64,000 nt of DNA. It comes from an uncultured Clostridia bacterium. Lineage in GTDB: Bacteria; Bacillota; Clostridia; Christensenellales; Pumilibacteraceae. Positions 1-8,302 of this stretch are shown here, one piece after another (within the stretch, counting starts at the first letter, position 1; every line of letters begins with the position of its first letter). The notes under the pieces are model-generated. The model had not been told where the DNA came from. It searched no databases and saw nothing but the letters and a program-made list of their open reading frames with translations. The position numbers and the translations under genes were made by a program. The DNA is taken from contig CAMUKG010000003.1 in assembly GCA_947089425.1 (NCBI GenBank), forward strand, positions 1 to 64,000. Direction: 5' to 3'.

Positions 1-331
1 CCTTGTTTAGAGATATAAAGCCGTGCCAGATATTTTTGGACGCGTGGGCGCGTTGTTGAATTTGTCTTAACTGCTCTTGCGTGATAACACCGTCGCCGTT
101 AAACACTCCCGTGGACTTCTCGAAATAGTTTATAAGCGACGTCGTTTCCGTCTTTGAATTTTCGCCGTTCAACTTCCTGTCCGAAGTCATATACTTATAG
201 ATGTTGTTGCCGGACGACATTTCATAGTACGGGCGTTCGCGCTCGAATTTTGCTCTTTCTTCCGACGTTGCATTGCTTTTGATTTTCCACGGCGTATATG
301 TAATGTTAAATATAATCGGTTGATTGCTTAT
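1..331 (-). CDS. Putative relaxase (MobL/MobP-like), N-terminal part, runs off the left edge
   Basis: About 110 residues are visible on the minus strand and the frame is still open at the window edge. The segment ends with a short Asn-Ile-Trp-His-Gly-Phe-Ile-Ser stretch preceded by a Thr-Gly-Val-Phe motif, which I associate with Firmicutes MobL/MobP relaxases, the enzymes that nick plasmid or conjugative-element DNA for transfer. The catalytic part is outside the window, so the family is an inference. A strong AAGGAGG site lies 7 bases before an ATA codon at 331-329. No ATG, GTG or TTG sits at the usual spacing, so either ATA is used, a base is miscalled, or the gene starts further upstream; the frame stays open past 400. 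It belongs with the mobile-element genes to its right. Confidence 0.4.
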   Translation of the reverse strand, partial: MSNQPIIFNITYTPWKIKSNATSEERAKFERERPYYEMSSGNNIYKYMTSDRKLNGENSKTETTSLINYFEKSTGVFNGDGVITQEQLRQIQQRAHASKNIWHGFISLNK

Positions 332-723
332 GTTGTTTCCTCCTTTTGTGTGGACGTAATATTTGCAGACGGGTTTCCCGTTGCAAGTTACTTGCCTTCG
401 GCAAGCAAAAATGTAAATAGCCACAAAATTTACATTTTTCTTATCCTGCTACAAAAAATCCCACCACTTGGTACGTTTACCCAAAATCTTTGCTTACCGT
501 TTTCTTGGTTTTTAACTTGTATACACCGATATAAATCCTCCTTTTTGCAATACAAAAACTCACGGCGTGATTACCGTGAGCCTGTCGCTGTTTATTAAGT
601 TTTTATTATGGCGAAATCGCCAAATTTGAGAAAGTTGTAATTCCGCGCAAATACACGGATTTTCCCTCTACATATATCAAGCGAATAGAACGCCCGAAAT
701 ATTCCATTTTCGCAAAAAATTTT
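332..723. other. Gene-free stretch between relaxase-like gene and KilA-N gene
   Basis: I see no convincing gene here. The stretch holds a minus-strand intrinsic terminator, a short hairpin with a TTCG loop near 390-405, and one copy of a direct repeat just after the KilA-N stop codon. The plus-strand reading frame across 320-598 has no ribosome site and no recognisable product. Confidence 0.5.
553..580 (-). terminator. Intrinsic terminator downstream of KilA-N gene
   Basis: On the minus strand a 7-bp stem (CTCACGG paired with CCGTGAG, 8-base loop) is followed directly by a run of five T. It lies about 145 bases after the KilA-N stop codon. Confidence 0.7.
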
Positions 724-724
724 T
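675..724. repeat. Direct repeat, copy A (after KilA-N gene)
   Basis: About 50 bases match 1590-1638 almost exactly. They share a 20-base block beginning TATCAAGCG, an ATTCCATTTT block and a GCAAAAA-T-run tail, and differ mainly in a 6-base window. Both copies lie immediately after the stop codon of a minus-strand gene. Confidence 0.8.
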
Positions 725-1554
725 TACTTTTTGTCTTTTCGTCCTTCCGTGAGTAATCTCGAATTACTCTGTTGCAATACTCGCAACTGTGATTTAGCCA
801 TATTGTTTAGCTGTACAAGCCGCTCGCTTTGTTGTACATTCTGCTCAATTAGAATCGCGTTATAACTCTCCATATTGGCAATCACAAGCAACTGTTCGAT
901 TGTCGCATAGTCGCGGATATTACCTTTAAGCGTAGGATTTCCTCTACGCCATTGCGCCGCCGTTTTACCGAATAAAGCAACGTTCAGTAAATCTGCCTCA
1001 TCCGCATAAACATACTTCAACTGCTCGTCCGTAAGCGTCGGAACAATATTTTCTTTGATTGCATCTGTATGTATACGATAGTTTACTTTTGCAAGCTCGC
1101 GCTTCGCCGACCACTCCAATGCCTTTTGCTCTTGCGCTTTCAATCGCTGGAATTCCGTAACCAAATACAATTTGAATTCGGGGCTTAACCAACTTGCAAA
1201 TTCAAACGCAATATCTCTATGGGCATACGTGCCGCCGTTGTTACCGGACTTGGATATAATGCCTATCGCATTAGTGCTTTCAATCCATTTTTGCGGCGAA
1301 AGGTAAAAACTGTGCCTGCCCGCCGCACTCTCAAAGGTCTCGAATTCGTGTCCTTTGAAATCGGGATTATGCAGTCTTTCCCAAAGTCCGAGATATGAAA
1401 TAACGTCCTTGTTCCGCATCCAAGTCGCTATCGGCACTTTCGGCTCGGACGGATTTGCATACCGAGCTAAATCGGTTAACGAAATATAGTCGTCTTTGTT
1501 GATTTTCTTAAAACGGACGTCTATCCCGTTTACCGTAAATTCATTGTTTGCCAT
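724..1554 (-). CDS. KilA-N domain protein
   Basis: This 276-residue protein has an N-terminal KilA-N domain (about residues 5-140), with the typical blocks around Tyr-Ile-Ser-Leu-Thr-Asp-Leu and Phe-Ala-Ser-Trp-Leu-Ser-Pro-Glu-Phe. The C-terminal half is charged and helical. KilA-N is a DNA-binding fold common in phages, large DNA viruses and integrated elements; its exact role here cannot be read from sequence. The start is supported by an AGGAG site 6-7 bases upstream. The gene is bracketed by two copies of a 50-bp direct repeat and is followed by a terminator, so it could be a self-contained accessory cassette. It shares direction with the relaxase-like and regulator genes around it. Confidence 0.85.
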   Translation of the reverse strand: MANNEFTVNGIDVRFKKINKDDYISLTDLARYANPSEPKVPIATWMRNKDVISYLGLWERLHNPDFKGHEFETFESAAGRHSFYLSPQKWIESTNAIGIISKSGNNGGTYAHRDIAFEFASWLSPEFKLYLVTEFQRLKAQEQKALEWSAKRELAKVNYRIHTDAIKENIVPTLTDEQLKYVYADEADLLNVALFGKTAAQWRRGNPTLKGNIRDYATIEQLLVIANMESYNAILIEQNVQQSERLVQLNNMAKSQLRVLQQSNSRLLTEGRKDKK

Positions 1555-1589
1555 TTTGTCTCCTTTTGCATTTACTTTTCGTTTCTACT

Positions 1590-1638
1590 TATCAAGCGAA
1601 TAGAACGCCTTAATTATTCCATTTTAGCAAAAATTTTT
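1590..1638. repeat. Direct repeat, copy B (after the 69-residue gene)
   Basis: This is the second copy of the repeat at 675-724. It sits directly after the stop codon of the gene at 1643-1852 and about 40 bases before the KilA-N start, so the pair flanks the KilA-N gene. Confidence 0.8.
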
Positions 1639-1642
1639 GAAA

Positions 1643-1852
1643 CTATTTTTTCTTGCGGAATTCGGGATTACTGAAATGCGGCATAGGACCTTCTCCAAAT
1701 ATGTCTATTATCTGCTCGCGAATCGGACGCGGATCGTCTTCGTCTACAACAACGATATTCTGATATTTCCTGCGGAAGTCCTTATACCGTTTCTCCAACC
1801 GCTCCTTTTGCTTCGGCAAGAATCTCTTTTGAATAAACTCTTCGGCGGTCAT
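1643..1852 (-). CDS. Small hypothetical protein of the mobile element
   Basis: A 69-residue, strongly charged protein with no family I recognise. It begins at an ATG that directly follows an in-frame TAA and has no ribosome site. A second, overlapping minus-strand frame (1782-1910, 42 residues) does have a strong G-rich site and its ATG overlaps the stop codon of the membrane gene at 1903. Which frame is translated, or whether both are coupled, is unclear. The repeat that follows the stop codon is shared with the KilA-N gene, which supports it being a real gene end. Confidence 0.45.
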   Translation of the reverse strand: MTAEEFIQKRFLPKQKERLEKRYKDFRRKYQNIVVVDEDDPRPIREQIIDIFGEGPMPHFSNPEFRKKK

Positions 1853-1902
1853 TTATTTTTTTCAAAAACTCAAGCATCCGCTTTCGCTTCATTTGTGATT
1901 GA

Positions 1903-2682
1903 TTAGGCATTAGTTCCCCCCTTTTCCACATACAACCTTAAATACGGCTCAAAATATTTATCAAATTTGTCATACTCAAATAAACTTCTGAGTTCTGCTA
2001 TCAATGAATCTATTTCTCTTGTCTTTTCGGTTTTACAATATTCTAAATATGTTGCATAAGCAGACTGATTGTTTACTAATTGTGCATAATTAGTAAACTG
2101 TCCAAAATTGCCACCATTAATTTTAGCCCATGCATTTTGAAAAATATTTATGGCAACACCATTATGAAGATATTCATCTACTTTTAATTTTAACAACTTG
2201 TACTTATCAAATAATAGACATAATACTTTTCTTAATTCATCATCACTTTGCGGCAATAGAAGTCTTGCTCTATTGACTGCCTGACATACAATATTTAATG
2301 CATTATTAAGACCATTTGAAAATATTGCAGGTAATTGTGCCCCATTTTCAATAAAAAAATTAGAGAAAATTAAATATGAACGGCCATCCATAAAACATAT
2401 CGCTTCCTGAGCCGAGCAAAAATCATTGTAAATTCCTAAAATATCAGAATGCATTTGAATGCGAATATCCCTCTCATTAATTTGCTCCTGCATGTTTATA
2501 TTTTGTTTAGCAATTTCTTCTTGTAACTTTTTATTGATTTTGTGTTGCATTATGGAAATAACAATTACAACAACAGAAAGCAATATAGGAACAAAAATGC
2601 CAACAATCGAGACCCATAACGGTAAAGTATTCGAATTCATTGTCGCTATAATTTCATCTATCTTTTGTGCCAACTCTTCCAT
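1903..2682 (-). CDS. Single-pass membrane protein of the mobile element
   Basis: The 259-residue protein starts at an ATG with a GGAGG site 7 bases upstream; the frame is open further but the extension has no site. One clear transmembrane helix lies near residues 20-45 and is followed by a polar, coiled-coil-prone segment and a mostly helical soluble domain. I recognise no named family; the layout resembles small membrane proteins carried on conjugative elements. It starts 2 bases after the stop of the Cro/C1-type regulator, so the two genes are probably co-transcribed and coupled. Confidence 0.75.
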   Translation of the reverse strand: MEELAQKIDEIIATMNSNTLPLWVSIVGIFVPILLSVVVIVISIMQHKINKKLQEEIAKQNINMQEQINERDIRIQMHSDILGIYNDFCSAQEAICFMDGRSYLIFSNFFIENGAQLPAIFSNGLNNALNIVCQAVNRARLLLPQSDDELRKVLCLLFDKYKLLKLKVDEYLHNGVAINIFQNAWAKINGGNFGQFTNYAQLVNNQSAYATYLEYCKTEKTREIDSLIAELRSLFEYDKFDKYFEPYLRLYVEKGGTNA

Positions 2683-2684
2683 AT

Positions 2685-2888
2685 TTAGTCCTCCACGATT
2701 TCCATTATATCGGATATATCGCAATCCAGCACTTTGCAAATTTTAAGTAATACCGAAGTTCTTACATCTTCGTTTCTGCCGAGCTTTGCCATAGCGGTTG
2801 TCGTAATCCCCGCCGCAACACGCAAATCTTCCTTTCTCATATCTTTATCAATCAGTAGTTTCCACAACTTTTTATAGCTCGCCGCCAT
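2685..2888 (-). CDS. Cro/C1-type helix-turn-helix regulator
   Basis: A 67-residue single-domain XRE regulator of the short, YozG-like type. Its helix-turn-helix runs from about residue 18 to 60, with an ITTTAMAKLGR recognition-helix region and a C-terminal Leu-Asp-Cys-Asp-Ile-Ser-Asp-Ile block typical of the family. It is the first gene of the minus-strand mobile-element operon. A perfect 15-base palindrome lies about 70 bases upstream and is a good candidate for its operator. It probably represses its own operon, as such regulators usually do, but this is inferred from family and position. Confidence 0.85.
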   Translation of the reverse strand: MAASYKKLWKLLIDKDMRKEDLRVAAGITTTAMAKLGRNEDVRTSVLLKICKVLDCDISDIMEIVED

Positions 2889-2956
2889 ATCGAAATCTCC
2901 TACCCTTTATTAGATATTCTTATTATACCACACTCAAACCCAAAACGCAAGATAAT

Positions 2957-2971
2957 CTCCAAAATTTGGAG
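2957..2971. promoter_or_regulatory. Palindrome, candidate operator
   Basis: CTCCAAAATTTGGAG is a perfect inverted repeat around one central base. It sits upstream of the XRE gene at 2888, where an autoregulatory operator would be expected. There is no direct evidence of binding. Confidence 0.45.
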
Positions 2972-2984
2972 AACACTTCCTAAA

Positions 2985-3020
2985 CAAAAAACGGCTCTAC
3001 TTGTTATCGTAAAGCCGTTA
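2985..3020 (-). terminator. Intrinsic terminator after rlmD
   Basis: On the minus strand AACGGCT pairs with AGCCGTT across a 16-base loop, followed by six T. It lies directly after the rlmD stop codon and marks the boundary between chromosome and mobile element. Confidence 0.8.
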
Positions 3021-3024
3021 CGTT

Positions 3025-4665
3025 TTATATAATCTCAAAATGTTTTAGTGTTTCTTTTATTGCCTCGACCATTTTCGGCGTGGGATGCGGACGAGGGTGT
3101 TTTAATTCTTCGACGGCGTTGGGCGCATCATACATAGGCAATCCTAAATCGCGCTTGACTTCGGCTATGTACGCCGTGTGGACTTTGAAGCCGTAAGTTT
3201 GCTCGATATAGTCTTGTATCTTCTTATACGTTACTTTATCTTTCGGTTTGCGTTCTTCGGCGCGCTCTTTGATTTTCTTTAACGAAAACTGTCCCTCGTC
3301 CTCCCCGAATTCCACGTCAATGTTGATATGACTGTCGGGAATTTTTTTGGAAAGAACGACCAACGTCTCAACGTTTGCCGTGTGCGGAAACATGTCGAAC
3401 GGAGTTAATCTCGTTATGGAATATCCGTGCTCTGATAATATTGCCGCGTCGCGCGCGAGAGTGGCGGGAGCGCACGACACGTAGAGAATTTTTTCGGGGC
3501 GGGCGGAACACACGGCGTCGAGGGCGGGGCGCGAACAACCCGCGCGGGGCGGGTCGAGCACAACGACGGAATTTTTCGCGTTTTTCAGCGCGTTGCCGAG
3601 CTCGACGGCGCAATCGCCGCAAACGGTTTTCACGTTTTTAATTCCGTTTTGTTCGAGCATAAATCTCGCCGACTCAACTGCTTTGGGCTCGATTTCGATT
3701 GCAGTAACCGAATTTGCCGAGCGGGCGAGCATTGCGCTAAGCACTCCCGCGCCGCTGTATGCGTCTATAACGTTCTCCCCTTTCGCCTCTTTCGCTATTT
3801 CGCGATAAAGAAGTTCTCGCACGCCGTCGTTCACTTGAAAGAAGCTTTGCGGATGCACTTTCGTTTTCAGTCCGTCTATTATTACGGGCTCAACTCTTCC
3901 GCCCACGAAAACGCTGTCCTCGCCCAAAATGCAATTACCGCGCGAACCGTTTATATTTACGTAGTAAGCGTAATTTTCGCCGTACAGCTCTTTCAGCTTT
4001 TTTTCGAAAGGCGCAAGTTTTTTCACGTAATTGCCGTTCGTCACCGCCGTAACCGTTATTGAGTCGCCCGTTTTTCGAGCCGCAAGATGACGAACTTCGC
4101 CCTCGCCCGTAGTTTCGTTATACCCCCTAATTGCATTGTCGCGCATAAAATCGCAAAACGCGCGAATAAGCTCGCCGTTTCCCTCGAACTGAATGGGGCA
4201 ACAGTCAATAGGCACAACTCTGTGCGTCCCTTCGGCAAAAAAACCGACGCACGCCTCGTCGCCGCGCACGGGTAAACTCATTTTGTTTCGATAATTTTTA
4301 ATAAGCGGACCGGGCACTACTTCGTCCGGTTGAATATTTATGCGCGCGATTTTTTTAAACGCGTCTGCAACCATTTCGCGTTTATAACGCAGTTGCGCTT
4401 CATATTGTATATGTTGAAGTCCGCACCCGCCGCATTTTCCGAAAACCGCGCAAAAAGGCTCCGCTCTGTCGGGAGACGGGCGGAGAATTTTTTGAAGCTT
4501 TCCAACCGCAAAAGTGGGCTTTGCGAGAATTATGACGGCGCGGACTTTTTCACCCGGCAACGCCGTGCGAATAAACACGGTGTAGCCGCCCACATGGGCT
4601 ATTCCCTCGCCGTTATATCCTAATCCGTCGATTTCGATTTCTATTACGTCGTTTTTTTTAAGCAT
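3025..4665 (-). CDS. rlmD: 23S rRNA (uracil-5)-methyltransferase RlmD/RlmCD type
   Basis: This 546-residue SAM-dependent enzyme methylates a uracil in 23S rRNA. In order it shows a TRAM RNA-binding domain (about 1-60), iron-sulfur cysteines Cys72, Cys78 and Cys81 plus a Cys pair at 155-156, a Rossmann SAM motif (VIDAYSGAG), and the catalytic cysteine in VSCAPATLARD. A roughly 100-residue C-terminal extension beyond the usual family length is common in clostridial homologues; its role is not known to me. The Gram-positive enzyme can modify two uracils (RlmCD), so the exact target is uncertain. There is no clear ribosome site at the ATG. Confidence 0.92.
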   Translation of the reverse strand: MLKKNDVIEIEIDGLGYNGEGIAHVGGYTVFIRTALPGEKVRAVIILAKPTFAVGKLQKILRPSPDRAEPFCAVFGKCGGCGLQHIQYEAQLRYKREMVADAFKKIARINIQPDEVVPGPLIKNYRNKMSLPVRGDEACVGFFAEGTHRVVPIDCCPIQFEGNGELIRAFCDFMRDNAIRGYNETTGEGEVRHLAARKTGDSITVTAVTNGNYVKKLAPFEKKLKELYGENYAYYVNINGSRGNCILGEDSVFVGGRVEPVIIDGLKTKVHPQSFFQVNDGVRELLYREIAKEAKGENVIDAYSGAGVLSAMLARSANSVTAIEIEPKAVESARFMLEQNGIKNVKTVCGDCAVELGNALKNAKNSVVVLDPPRAGCSRPALDAVCSARPEKILYVSCAPATLARDAAILSEHGYSITRLTPFDMFPHTANVETLVVLSKKIPDSHINIDVEFGEDEGQFSLKKIKERAEERKPKDKVTYKKIQDYIEQTYGFKVHTAYIAEVKRDLGLPMYDAPNAVEELKHPRPHPTPKMVEAIKETLKHFEII

Positions 4666-4667
4666 AT

Positions 4668-4725
4668 TTTATCGGCTTTTTAGTCGCAAAAACTATTTTC
4701 CAGCCTTTTGGTCGCAAAAGGCTGG
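4668..4725. repeat. Intergenic hairpin repeat, copy 1
   Basis: Positions 4700-4725 form a perfect 11-bp stem (CCAGCCTTTTG with CAAAAGGCTGG) around the loop GTCG, directly after the citrate synthase stop. The preceding bases contain a second unit with TTTTTAGTCGCAAAAA. The same unit recurs near 33143, 43509 and 52852. With no T-run this is not a standard terminator. Confidence 0.75.
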
Positions 4726-4729
4726 TTAA

Positions 4730-6100
4730 TTACTTCCTATCTTTAAGCGGTACATAGTCGCGAACTTCCGAAATACATTCGTAATTCGGGCGAATGATTT
4801 TTCCTTTGTTGCTTAGCTCTTCTATTCTGTGCGCGCTCCAACCCACTATTCTGCTTACCGCGAAAATAGGCGTGAACAGTTCGGTGGGTATTCCGAGCAT
4901 AGAGTTTATAAAGCCCGAATAAAAATCGACGTTTGCCGACACGCCTTTATACATTGTGCGGTGCTCGGATATTACTTCGGGCGCAAGCCTTTCTATTTTC
5001 TCGTATAGCTCGTAGTCTTCCGTCCTGTTTTTTGCGTCGGCAAGTTTTTCCACATAAGCTTTTATAATTTCGGCGCGCGGGTCGCTCACCGAATACACCG
5101 CATGACCTATGCCGTAAATGAGTCCCGCTTTATCGAATGCCTCTTTATTTAAAAGTTTGTTTAAATAGTCGCGCACGGCTCCGTCGGAGTGATTTTTCAA
5201 ATGTTCTTTCATATCTTCGAACATCTTAACCACTTTAATGTTGGCGCCGCCGTGACGCGGGCCTTTGAGCGAACCGAGCGCCGCCGCGATTACCGAATAT
5301 GTATCGGCTCCCGACGAAGTGACAACGTGAGTCGTGAAAGTGGAGTTATTGCCGCCGCCGTGTTCTGCATGAAGCACAAGCATCATATCGAGTATTTTCG
5401 CTTCGAGTTCGGTATATTCCCCGTCGGCGCGCAAAAGGTGCAGCATATTTTCGGCTGTGGAAAGCTCTTTTTTTGGCGTGTGAATAATGAGACCGCCCTC
5501 TTCGTGATAATATTTAAACACTTGATACGAGTAAACGCTCACAAGAGGGAATTGAGCTATTAGTTGCAAACATTGCCTCAAAACGTTTGAAATCGAAATG
5601 TCGTCCGCCTTTTCGTCATACGAATACAATGTGAGCACGCTTCGGCTTAGCCCGTTCATCATGTCCACGCTCGGCGCTTTCATTATAACGTCGCGAATGA
5701 ACGACACGGGCAAACTGCGCATTCCGCTTAAAATTTCTTTGAACTCTTTTAGTTCCTTTTCGCTCGGTAAAGTTCCGAAGAGCAAAAGATAAGCCGTTTC
5801 TTCGAAGCCGAATCTGTTTTCGCGCACGAAACCGCCCGCAATGTCTTTTATGTCTATTCCTCTGTATCTGAGTATTCCCTTGCAAGGGAGTCTGCTTCCG
5901 TCGGGCTCGGTGGTTCTCCCTATAATGTCCGAAATATCTGTTAGTCCCGCCAAAACGCCGTTGCCGTGTTCGTCGCGCAAACCTCGCTTAACTTCGTATT
6001 TGCTGTAAAACGTGTTGTCTATAATTGTGCTTTCGCGCGCAAGCTCGCTTAGCTTTTTGATTTTGGGCATTACCTCTTGCAAAAATTCGTTAAATTCCAC
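4730..6100 (-). CDS. gltA: Citrate synthase
   Basis: A 456-residue citrate synthase of the citrate/2-methylcitrate family, condensing acetyl-CoA with oxaloacetate. The family blocks are clear: LRYRGIDI near residue 80, the catalytic His region HAEHGGGNNSTF, GPRHGGAN, and a C-terminal GIGHAVYSVSDPRA segment. The long N-terminal region is typical of the clostridial form. The start has an AGGAG site. No other TCA-cycle gene lies nearby, so it may serve glutamate synthesis in an incomplete cycle; that is inference. Methylcitrate synthase activity cannot be excluded from sequence alone. Confidence 0.93.
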   Translation of the reverse strand: MEFNEFLQEVMPKIKKLSELARESTIIDNTFYSKYEVKRGLRDEHGNGVLAGLTDISDIIGRTTEPDGSRLPCKGILRYRGIDIKDIAGGFVRENRFGFEETAYLLLFGTLPSEKELKEFKEILSGMRSLPVSFIRDVIMKAPSVDMMNGLSRSVLTLYSYDEKADDISISNVLRQCLQLIAQFPLVSVYSYQVFKYYHEEGGLIIHTPKKELSTAENMLHLLRADGEYTELEAKILDMMLVLHAEHGGGNNSTFTTHVVTSSGADTYSVIAAALGSLKGPRHGGANIKVVKMFEDMKEHLKNHSDGAVRDYLNKLLNKEAFDKAGLIYGIGHAVYSVSDPRAEIIKAYVEKLADAKNRTEDYELYEKIERLAPEVISEHRTMYKGVSANVDFYSGFINSMLGIPTELFTPIFAVSRIVGWSAHRIEELSNKGKIIRPNYECISEVRDYVPLKDRK

Positions 6101-6165
6101 TGCTTTCTCCTTTCTCTTCTATTTCCGTGCCCTTTACATGATATGCGCCGTTTGCGTTTGCGTTT

Positions 6166-6615
6166 TTATCGGTTGCTTTCTTTTATTTGACGGTCGGTGT
6201 CGCGTTTTATAACTTTTTCTCTCGCCGTCTCCCTCTTGTCGTAAAGTTTTTTGCCGCGCCCCAAAGCGATTTCCACTTTTACTTTGTTTTTAACGAAATA
6301 CAGTTTTGTTGGCACGAGCGTGAGCCCTTTTTGGCGCACCTTTCCTTCCAACTTGTCTATTTCTGCGCGGTGCAATAAGAGTTTTCTGTTTCTGCGCGGG
6401 TCGGGAGCAAAAGAATTTCCTTTTTCATAAGGCGCTATAAAAAAATTTTTAAGCCAAAGCTCGCCGTCCGACAATTGGCAAAAACTGTCGCGCAAACGCG
6501 CGTTGCCTTGTTTCACAGATTTTACTTCGCTACCTTCGAGAACTATTCCAGCCTCTATCGAATCGGTTATTTCATAGTCGAAATATGCTTTTTTATTAGT
6601 ATCTATTATTTTCAT
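6166..6615 (-). CDS. smpB: SsrA-binding protein SmpB
   Basis: A 149-residue SmpB, the tmRNA partner in trans-translation that frees stalled ribosomes. Typical blocks are visible: YFDYEITDSIEAGIVLEGSEVKS at the start, APY near residue 62, HRAEIDKLEGKVRQKGLTLVP, and a basic C-terminal tail that inserts into the decoding site. No tmRNA gene was found nearby. It lies between mnmE and gltA on the same strand, with 45 bases to mnmE. Confidence 0.95.
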   Translation of the reverse strand: MKIIDTNKKAYFDYEITDSIEAGIVLEGSEVKSVKQGNARLRDSFCQLSDGELWLKNFFIAPYEKGNSFAPDPRRNRKLLLHRAEIDKLEGKVRQKGLTLVPTKLYFVKNKVKVEIALGRGKKLYDKRETAREKVIKRDTDRQIKESNR

Positions 6616-6660
6616 TTTTTTCTTCTTTTTTTATTTGGTTTAATCTTATAACCAAACTAA

Positions 6661-8004
6661 TTATTTTCCCACGCAAAACCTCGAAAAGATTTCGCTTATA
6701 ACAGATTCGCTTGTGTTTCTGCCCGTAATTTTTCCGAGCGCGTCAAGCGATTTATTTAAGTCGGAGCAAACGCAATCGAGCGTAAGATTTTTCGCGGCGT
6801 CGGTCGCTCTTACAAGAGCGCTTTCGCATTCTTTCAATGCGTCGTACTGTCGGGGATTGTTTATACATCCGCCGCCCGAACTCAATTCTTTGCCGCGAGC
6901 ATAAAGTTCGTCTTTCAGAGCGTCTATTCCGTCTCCCGTTTTGGCGTTTAAAACAACCGCTTTCTTTCCGTTTTTCAGCGTCGTTATTTTATCGGAGTCG
7001 GCAACGGGTTGGAAAGAGTTTATCACGAGCAAAGTAGTTTCGTCAAGAAAATCTGGGCATTCTTTTTCGTCGTTTATTACGAGCAATACCAAATCGGCTT
7101 CTTTCATAGCCGCTTTGCTTCTCTCTATTCCGAGTTTTTCCACTTTGTTGTTTGTTTCGCGTATTCCGGCCGTATCGGTTAAAACAAACGCGCAACCTTT
7201 ATATAACATTTTTTCTTCAAGCGTATCGCGGGTTGTTCCCTCTTCGTCGGATACGATTGCTCTTTCCGACTGCAAAAGAGTGTTAAAAAGAGTACTTTTA
7301 CCCGCATTGGTTTTTCCCGTTATGGCAACTTTAACTCCCTCTCTCTTTATTCTTCCGCTATAGTATCCTTTTATTTCCTTTCTAACGGCAAGCAATACTT
7401 TATCTATTCCGCCTATCAGTTCGGCGCGGGTCTGTTCTTCTATATCTTCTTCGGGATAATCTATGCTCACTTCGGCTCGCGCCGCAACTTCCAAAAGATT
7501 TTCGTATATGGCGTTTATTGCATTTTTAGTCCGTCCTTCGCTCTGCTCGAATGCGTCTTGAAGCGCGTCGGAACTGTCGCCGTCAATTAGGTCGCTTATC
7601 CCTTCGGCTTGCGTCAAATCTATTTTCCCGTTTAGAAAAGCTCTTCGTGTAAATTCTCCCGCTTCCGCAAAACGGGCGCCCGCGTCTATTACGCTCAACA
7701 ATGCTTGCTCTGTCAAAAACTTTCCGCCGTGAAAATAAAGTTCCGCACTTTCCTCGCCGGTGTAACTCTTCCCGTCTTTAAAAACCACCGCCATTATTTT
7801 ATCTTTTATTCTTCCTCTAAAAATGCACGGTACCATTTTAGCGTGAGAAAACTCCTTCTTATAAGAGGTTAACTTTCTTACTATTTCTTCGCTTCCATCT
7901 CCCGATATTCTTACACAACTCACGGCGCCGCGCCCTATCGGAGTGGATATAGCCGCAATAATATCCTTTTTACTATTATTTTTGCAATTATCAAAGTTGT
8001 ACAC
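6661..8004 (-). CDS. mnmE: tRNA modification GTPase MnmE
   Basis: MnmE with MnmG adds the carboxymethylaminomethyl group to the wobble uridine of certain tRNAs. The protein has the N-terminal tetrahydrofolate-binding domain, a central helical domain, an embedded G domain (GKTNAGKST P-loop, TTRD, DTAGIRE) and the conserved C-terminal FCVGK. I chose GTG at 8004, which has an AAGGTG site 6 bases upstream and gives about 447 residues. An in-frame ATG at 8040 has no site and lies inside a DnaA box. In many Firmicutes mnmG sits between mnmE and rsmG; here it is absent and replaced by a DnaA-box-rich gap. Confidence 0.94.
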   Translation of the reverse strand: MYNFDNCKNNSKKDIIAAISTPIGRGAVSCVRISGDGSEEIVRKLTSYKKEFSHAKMVPCIFRGRIKDKIMAVVFKDGKSYTGEESAELYFHGGKFLTEQALLSVIDAGARFAEAGEFTRRAFLNGKIDLTQAEGISDLIDGDSSDALQDAFEQSEGRTKNAINAIYENLLEVAARAEVSIDYPEEDIEEQTRAELIGGIDKVLLAVRKEIKGYYSGRIKREGVKVAITGKTNAGKSTLFNTLLQSERAIVSDEEGTTRDTLEEKMLYKGCAFVLTDTAGIRETNNKVEKLGIERSKAAMKEADLVLLVINDEKECPDFLDETTLLVINSFQPVADSDKITTLKNGKKAVVLNAKTGDGIDALKDELYARGKELSSGGGCINNPRQYDALKECESALVRATDAAKNLTLDCVCSDLNKSLDALGKITGRNTSESVISEIFSRFCVGK

Positions 8005-8012
8005 AGTATTCA

Positions 8013-8302
8013 CCTTATATCCACAGCTATTTATCCACATTGTGGAAAAGTATGTGGATAACTTTTTTTATTTTTTCTTTTTTTATTTTTTATACTTGCT
8101 TTTATAAATCTTATGTGGATAAAATGTTTATAAATTTATGTAAAAATCATAAAAATTTCCACAATTTATTCTTTGATTAAAACCGATATATAGTTGTTTT
8201 TTATTTAGTTTTTATTATAAAATACTATATATGAGTTTGTCCACATTTTCACATTCTCTACTTTAACTACTACTATCAACATAAATATATATACTTACTT
8301 AC
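8013..8302. other. AT-rich gap with DnaA-box cluster between mnmE and rsmG
   Basis: Three perfect DnaA boxes are present: TTATCCACA at 8031-8039 on plus, and TGTGGATAA at 8053-8061 and 8114-8122. One-mismatch copies lie at 8017-8025 and 8237-8245. The sequence is very AT-rich. The genes on both sides read leftward, so there is no strand switch here. It may be an ancestral origin part, a DnaA-titration site, or a DnaA-controlled promoter region for mnmE. Confidence 0.6.

Noticed and set aside
3375-3641. An Arg-rich frame opposite rlmD
   Set aside because: It is a shadow frame caused by the high-GC third positions of rlmD.
8005-8040. The ATG at 8040 as the mnmE start
   Set aside because: It lies in a DnaA box and lacks a ribosome site, while GTG at 8004 has AAGGTG at proper distance and fits the family.
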